Shown here in pieces: positions 6,023 to 9,209 of a stretch of DNA of 9,209 nucleotides. Origin of the DNA: UBA1738 sp964388835 (GTDB lineage Bacteria > Bacillota > Clostridia > UBA1381). The stretch is from NCBI GenBank assembly GCA_964388835.1, contig CAYMBZ010000054.1, forward strand, positions 1 through 9,209. The letters run 5' to 3'. Positions within the stretch are counted from its first letter, which is position 1; each line of letters begins with the position of its first letter. The translations under genes were made by a program, and so were the position numbers. The notes under the pieces were generated by a model that saw only the letters and a list, made by a program, of their open reading frames with translations, was not told the DNA's origin and did not search any database.

Positions 6023-6069
6023 AATTATCCTATCCTTGCGCAGAACATATTTGCTCCTACACCGAACAA

Positions 6070-7254
6070 TTATAAGCCCAGCGCACTTTTAAGTTCTTCA
6101 ACCTTATCGGTCTTTTCCCATGCAACGCCCAAATCCTCTCGTCCCATATGACCGTATGCGGAAAGCTGTTTATAAATAGGCTTTCTCAAGTCAAGCGCAC
6201 TTATAATAGCATGTGGGCGAAGGTCAAACACCGTGCTTACCGCCTCAGACAGCTTTTCCTCGCTCACCTTTCCGGTACCGAAAGTGTCAATCATAACCGA
6301 AACGGGATGTGCCACACCGATTGCATATGCAAGCTCAACCTCGCATTTCTTTGCAAGCCCTGCAGCAACAATATTTTTTGCAACCCATCTTGCGGCATAG
6401 GCGGCACTGCGGTCAACCTTTGTCGGGTCTTTTCCGGAGAATGCTCCGCCGCCGTGGCGCGCATATCCGCCGTAGGTATCCACAATTATTTTTCTTCCCG
6501 TAAGTCCCGAGTCACCCTGAGGTCCGCCGACAACAAATCTGCCGGTAGGATTTACGTAATATTTTGTATTTTCACCAAGAAGCTCCTCCGGTACTACTGT
6601 TTTTACAACCTCACGAATTAAGTCCTCACGAATTTGCTCAAGGGAAACATCCGGCGAGTGCTGAGTCGAAATTACAACGGTATCTACCGAAACCGGTACA
6701 CCGTCCGCATATTCAACGGTAACCTGTGTCTTTCCGTCCGGCCTGAGATATGGTAAAAGCCCGGATTTCCTGACATCTGTCAGCTTTTTTGCCAGTTTGT
6801 GCGCAAGCGAAATCGGAAGCGGCATAAGCTCCGGAGTTTCATCACACGCGTAACCGAACATCATTCCCTGGTCTCCGGCACCGGTTGAATTTCCCACATC
6901 ATCAGCGCCCGTTTTATTTTCAAGGCCTTCATTTACACCCATTGCAATATCCGGCGATTGCTCGTCAATCGACGTGATTACAGCACATGTATTTCCGTCA
7001 AATCCGTATTTTGCGCGGTCATAGCCGATATCCAAAACAGCCTGACGTGCAACCTTTGGAAAATCCACATAGCATGTTGTGGAAATTTCACCCATAACGG
7101 AAATTACACCGGTTGTACAGGTTGTCTCACACGCGACACGCGCATTTGAATCCTGTTTTAAAATTTCATCAAGTATCGAATCGGAAATGCAATCGCAGAT
7201 TTTATCCGGATGTCCCTCTGTGACGGATTCCGATGTAAATAACATCTTTTTCAT
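6070..7254 (-). CDS. metK: S-adenosylmethionine synthetase (methionine adenosyltransferase)
   Basis: MetK makes S-adenosylmethionine from methionine and ATP in the cytoplasm. The 394-residue protein has the full set of family motifs: FTSESVTEGHPDK (6-18) with the catalytic His15, the GAGDQG signature at 125-130 (methionine and ATP site), and GGGAFSGKD at 268-276 (phosphate-binding loop), followed by PTKVDRSAAYAARW. The length matches the tetrameric bacterial enzyme. The start is the ATG at 7252-7254, 6 bases after AAGGAGA (7261-7267); an extension from a GTG at 7320 would translate the leader and is rejected. It is transcribed alone from a strong promoter through a leader of about 112 bases and converges on the small gene at 5638. 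Confidence 0.98.
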   Translation of the reverse strand: MKKMLFTSESVTEGHPDKICDCISDSILDEILKQDSNARVACETTCTTGVISVMGEISTTCYVDFPKVARQAVLDIGYDRAKYGFDGNTCAVITSIDEQSPDIAMGVNEGLENKTGADDVGNSTGAGDQGMMFGYACDETPELMPLPISLAHKLAKKLTDVRKSGLLPYLRPDGKTQVTVEYADGVPVSVDTVVISTQHSPDVSLEQIREDLIREVVKTVVPEELLGENTKYYVNPTGRFVVGGPQGDSGLTGRKIIVDTYGGYARHGGGAFSGKDPTKVDRSAAYAARWVAKNIVAAGLAKKCEVELAYAIGVAHPVSVMIDTFGTGKVSEEKLSEAVSTVFDLRPHAIISALDLRKPIYKQLSAYGHMGREDLGVAWEKTDKVEELKSALGL

Positions 7255-7367
7255 AAATTTTCTCCTTGTATGTAATGTAATAATTTTGTTATCTATGATA
7301 TATCGGCTTGTGAAAAGCACATCTAACTCGCCGACAAGTGAATTTAGCTGATTTCAAGCTTTGCTTG
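7255..7367 (-). promoter_or_regulatory. metK 5' leader, possible pseudoknot
   Basis: Read in the mRNA sense, a 5' hairpin CAAGC-AAA-GCTTG (7367-7355) comes first. CAGCTAA (7350-7344) can pair with TTAGATG (7326-7320) apart from one G-A mismatch. The enclosed TCGGC (7334-7330) matches GCCGA (7307-7303) downstream, giving an H-type pseudoknot order. CTTGT (7338-7334) and ACAAG (7311-7307) form a competing helix. It does not look like an S-box (SAM-I) or an SMK box. A SAM-sensing role is inferred only from its position. Confidence 0.4.
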
Positions 7368-7372
7368 GAATC

Positions 7373-7401
7373 ATTATACCACAACACTTCGCATTTTTCA
7401 A
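7373..7401 (-). promoter_or_regulatory. Sigma-A promoter of metK
   Basis: On the minus strand, TTGAAA (7396-7401), 17 bases, TATAAT (7373-7378), with an extended -10 TG at 7380-7381. The predicted start is near 7366. A 12-bp perfect palindrome, AGCATATATGCT (7401-7412), abuts the -35 box. Confidence 0.83.
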
Positions 7402-7417
7402 GCATATATGCTAATTT

Positions 7418-8578
7418 TTAATTATCCGCGTGAAAATCGTGAAAAAATGCCGAAATTTCTTCTCTCGTTGCACGGAATATCCCGCGAAGCATATCGCCGT
7501 GTCCGCCGCCGCGACCGGAAAGTGCGGTATTTATCTCACGCGATACTGCCGCCAAGTTGACATTTTTGCTCGTAATAACATAACTGTACCCATCCTCGTC
7601 ATTTCCGGAGAGTGCCGCAAATATATCGCCGCACTTTTCCTTGCCGCAAGTTGCCAAAACCATCAGCGCATCCGGTTCAAAATTCTCCTCAAAAATGCAT
7701 ATGTTCCCTTGATTATGCATAATACCAGCCGCTTTTTCCTCCGCAAGCCTTGCCGCCGTTCGCGCACTTTTGCGTTTTTCCTCGCCCAGTTCCGCCAACA
7801 GCTTTGCAACAGCCTCCGGTGTATCCTCTTTTTTTGCGGAAAGCAATTCCGAAATGCGCGAAATACTTTCATACTTTTCCTCGTAATCCCGCAGTGCATC
7901 ATCCCCGCATATCATTTTAAGCCGCACGCCTCCGCGATGCCGCATTAAATTCTTGAGCTTTATTAGTCCGATTTCCCCCGTTCTCCTTACATGTGGAGCA
8001 CAGCAAGCACACACATCCACTCCATCGATTGTCACTATGCGCACATCCTCCGACAGGTCAAGCTTACTTCGGTAGGAAATCTCCGCAAGCCTTTCCTTTG
8101 GCGGGTACTCTGCCGTTATTTTTAAATTTTTCCAAATAGTCTCGTTCGCCTTTCGTTCAAGAATCAAAAGCTCCTCCTCTGTCATCTCTCCGCCGTAATC
8201 TATCGTAACATTCCTATCCCCTAAGTGAAATCCTGTATTTTCAAGACCGAAAAGGCTGTGTGCCAACCCGGAAACTATATGCTCCGCGGAATGGTGTTGC
8301 ATTTTCCGAAAACGCTCTGCCATATTTATTTTTCCCACGACGCGGCTTCCAACCTCAATCTGCTTCTCCACCGCATGGTAAATAACGCCGTCCTTTATTT
8401 CTACATTTACCACATCATCTCCCGCGAGAGTGCCGCTGTCACACTCCTGTCCGCCCGCCGTCGGGAAAAACGCCGTTTGGTCAAGCGTTACATTGAATAC
8501 TCCGTCCGCTTTTTCACACGCTGTGACCGTAGCCGAAAATTCGCTTATATAGCTGTCCGAATCAAATAGTTTTATCAT
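7418..8578 (-). CDS. alaX: Alanyl-tRNA editing protein AlaX, long form
   Basis: A free-standing relative of the AlaRS editing domain that hydrolyses mischarged Ser- or Gly-tRNA-Ala. The 386-residue protein has, in order: the TAFFPTAGGQ segment (35-44); the zinc-binding HHSAEH motif (95-100); the C-x3-H partner, with Cys192 and His196 in CCAPH; a helical, possibly coiled-coil linker (about 240-290); and a C-terminal DHHA1 domain ending in GRGGGHGDMLRG (about 355-366). The DHHA1 domain marks the long AlaX form. The start is the ATG at 8576-8578, preceded by GAGG at 6 bases; a TTG at 8599 is upstream of that site and is rejected. It has its own promoter, which overlaps the 3' end of the upstream lipoprotein gene. 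The tRNA specificity is known from the family, not shown here. Confidence 0.93.
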   Translation of the reverse strand: MIKLFDSDSYISEFSATVTACEKADGVFNVTLDQTAFFPTAGGQECDSGTLAGDDVVNVEIKDGVIYHAVEKQIEVGSRVVGKINMAERFRKMQHHSAEHIVSGLAHSLFGLENTGFHLGDRNVTIDYGGEMTEEELLILERKANETIWKNLKITAEYPPKERLAEISYRSKLDLSEDVRIVTIDGVDVCACCAPHVRRTGEIGLIKLKNLMRHRGGVRLKMICGDDALRDYEEKYESISRISELLSAKKEDTPEAVAKLLAELGEEKRKSARTAARLAEEKAAGIMHNQGNICIFEENFEPDALMVLATCGKEKCGDIFAALSGNDEDGYSYVITSKNVNLAAVSREINTALSGRGGGHGDMLRGIFRATREEISAFFHDFHADN

Positions 8579-8638
8579 CTTGCACCTCTTATATTTCAAA
8601 AAATATTACAAATTCAAATCAATCCATATGCTTAAATC

Positions 8639-8662
8639 GCATAAAATATAATTATTTTATGC
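8639..8662. promoter_or_regulatory. Inverted repeat over the alaX promoter start region (candidate operator)
   Basis: GCATAAAATA (8639-8648) and TATTTTATGC (8653-8662) are perfect 10-bp complements around a 4-base centre. They cover the -10 box and the predicted start of the alaX promoter. The AT-rich stem with no U-tract is better placed as an operator than as a terminator for the lipoprotein gene, though both are possible. Confidence 0.45.
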
Positions 8663-8682
8663 ATCACATCGGAATTTGTCAA
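8654..8682 (-). promoter_or_regulatory. Sigma-A promoter of alaX, overlapping the lipoprotein stop codon
   Basis: On the minus strand, a perfect TTGACA (8677-8682), a 17-base spacer and TAAAAT (8654-8659). The -35 box contains the TGA stop of the upstream lipoprotein gene. The predicted start is near 8647, giving a leader of about 70 bases, too short for a T-box. Confidence 0.75.
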
Positions 8683-9023
8683 GAGTTAATCATTTCAACC
8701 AACACAGCATCTTCAACATCAAAATAATCTTTCGAATAACTGCCGAGTCCGCTTGCAATCCACGCCTCTTCAAATGAAATGTACTCTATATTGCTGAGAT
8801 AAACAAATGTGGAAGAACACGCTGCATTGGGCAATCTTCCGCTTATTTCAAGTCGATATTTGTAATCGATATCGTTGCAAAACCAAGTGCCATCTGTCAT
8901 TTCGCAGTATGTTTTCACATTACCCGCTATTGTTTTCTTAACTTCATTGCCTTTCTCAGCTCCACATCCTGCCGTTAAAAAAATGCATAATATGACAACT
9001 ATAAATGCAATGCTTTTCTTCAT
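8679..9023 (-). CDS. Small predicted lipoprotein of unknown function
   Basis: A 114-residue secreted lipoprotein. The N-terminus MKKSIAFIVVILCIFLTAGC is a signal peptide with lipobox LTAGC, so Cys20 would be lipidated after cleavage by signal peptidase II. The mature part of about 95 residues has cysteines at 40, 49 and 69, a probable beta-rich YKYRLEISGRLPNAAC segment and an acidic C-terminus. I do not recognise the family. The start is the ATG at 9021-9023 behind a G-rich GGGGGTG site; an in-frame GTG 15 bases upstream lies before that site. Composition is more AT-rich than the neighbouring housekeeping genes. It shares its strand with alaX, which has an independent promoter at this gene's stop codon. 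Confidence 0.8.
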   Translation of the reverse strand: MKKSIAFIVVILCIFLTAGCGAEKGNEVKKTIAGNVKTYCEMTDGTWFCNDIDYKYRLEISGRLPNAACSSTFVYLSNIEYISFEEAWIASGLGSYSKDYFDVEDAVLVEMINS

Positions 9024-9079
9024 ATAAAGCACCCCCACTTTAAGTTAGTAAAACTCCTGTGTAAGCAATATCCATACTG

Positions 9080-9108
9080 ATTTTATCACAATATATCCAA
9101 AAAGTAAA
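9080..9108 (-). promoter_or_regulatory. Candidate promoter of the lipoprotein gene
   Basis: On the minus strand, TTTACT (9103-9108, 4 of 6 matches), 17 bases, TAAAAT (9080-9085) with an extended -10 TG directly before it. The start would be near 9073, about 50 bases before the ATG. A second candidate, TTGACA-N16-TATTAT, lies further upstream. Confidence 0.45.
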
Positions 9109-9142
9109 TAATTACAGGCTTTTTTCACACATACATTTAAAA

Positions 9143-9170
9143 ATAATATCTCGCTATGTAGGTTTGTCAA
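9143..9170 (-). promoter_or_regulatory. Second candidate promoter upstream of the lipoprotein gene
   Basis: On the minus strand, a perfect TTGACA (9165-9170) is followed after 16 bases by TATTAT (9143-9148). It would give a leader of about 115 bases. The surrounding 9039-9209 stretch is AT-rich and I see no convincing gene in it. Confidence 0.45.
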
Positions 9171-9209
9171 TGATGTGTTACACATTTCAGAAAATTTCTC
9201 CATAACGAA

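Noticed and set aside
7255..7367. S-box (SAM-I) riboswitch
   Set aside because: The leader is about 112 bases with no recognisable S-box core, four-way junction or terminator/antiterminator pair.
5247..7403. Invertible segment or transposon bounded by the twin promoters
   Set aside because: The similarity is limited to promoter boxes and a few flanking bases, with no recombinase gene or target duplication; shared promoter type is a simpler explanation.
7430..7948. Long plus-strand frame opposite alaX (172 codons), and a similar one at 8225-8569
   Set aside because: Antisense to the strongly supported AlaX sequence; translations are arginine- and cysteine-rich with no recognisable motif or start signal.
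8579..8647. T-box leader for alaX
   Set aside because: The leader is only about 70 bases, has no T-box consensus and no terminator.
9045..9203. Minus-strand 52-codon ORF at the window edge (ATG at 9203, stop at 9045-9047)
   Set aside because: It overlaps both candidate lipoprotein promoters, is very AT-rich, has no recognisable domain, and its ribosome binding site would lie outside the window. It could be a real small or partial gene but cannot be supported here.

Overview
The window looks like a chromosomal housekeeping segment from a low-to-moderate-GC Firmicute of class Clostridia, possibly an Oscillospiraceae/Ruminococcaceae-type gut anaerobe. That placement is an inference. It rests on strong AGGAGG-type ribosome binding sites, many near-consensus sigma-A promoters (TTGACA or TTGAAA, 17-base spacer, TATAAT or TAAAAT), the nadK-argR-recN gene order, and the AlaX and MetK sequences. 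I see no transposase, phage gene, CRISPR array, tRNA or rRNA.

Layout. (1) 46-893, minus strand: rplM-rpsI, a two-gene ribosomal protein operon with its own promoter and a short hairpin leader. (2) 1072-1725, minus: a HAD-family phosphatase with a perfect-consensus promoter, divergent from the next operon. (3) 1871-5217, plus: a compact nadK-argR-recN-rseC-like operon with a promoter at 1806-1834. An inverted repeat that resembles an ARG box lies over its start region. (4) 5218-5637: a 420-base gene-free stretch with a strong promoter followed by dense short hairpins separated by ATATCGA/TCGATAT motifs. It leads into (5) 5638-5928, plus: a 96-residue protein I cannot assign. (6) 5926-6022: two adjacent, perfectly paired stem-loops (18 and 15 bp) between convergent genes. 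(7) 6070-7254, minus: metK (S-adenosylmethionine synthetase), behind a promoter almost identical to that of the small protein and a leader of about 110 bases that could form a pseudoknot. (8) 7418-8578, minus: a long-form AlaX tRNA-Ala editing protein. Its promoter overlaps the end of (9) 8679-9023, minus: a small lipoprotein of unknown function. (10) 9024-9209: AT-rich upstream DNA with two candidate promoters.

The known genes cover translation (L13, S9, AlaX), cofactor supply (NADP by NadK, SAM by MetK), arginine control (ArgR) and DNA repair (RecN). The least explained part is 5218-6022: a strong promoter, a long modular hairpin leader, a small unknown ORF and tandem long stem-loops. The near-identical promoters of this unit and metK suggest, but do not prove, shared control. 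All structures were found by eye; no folding or database search was run.
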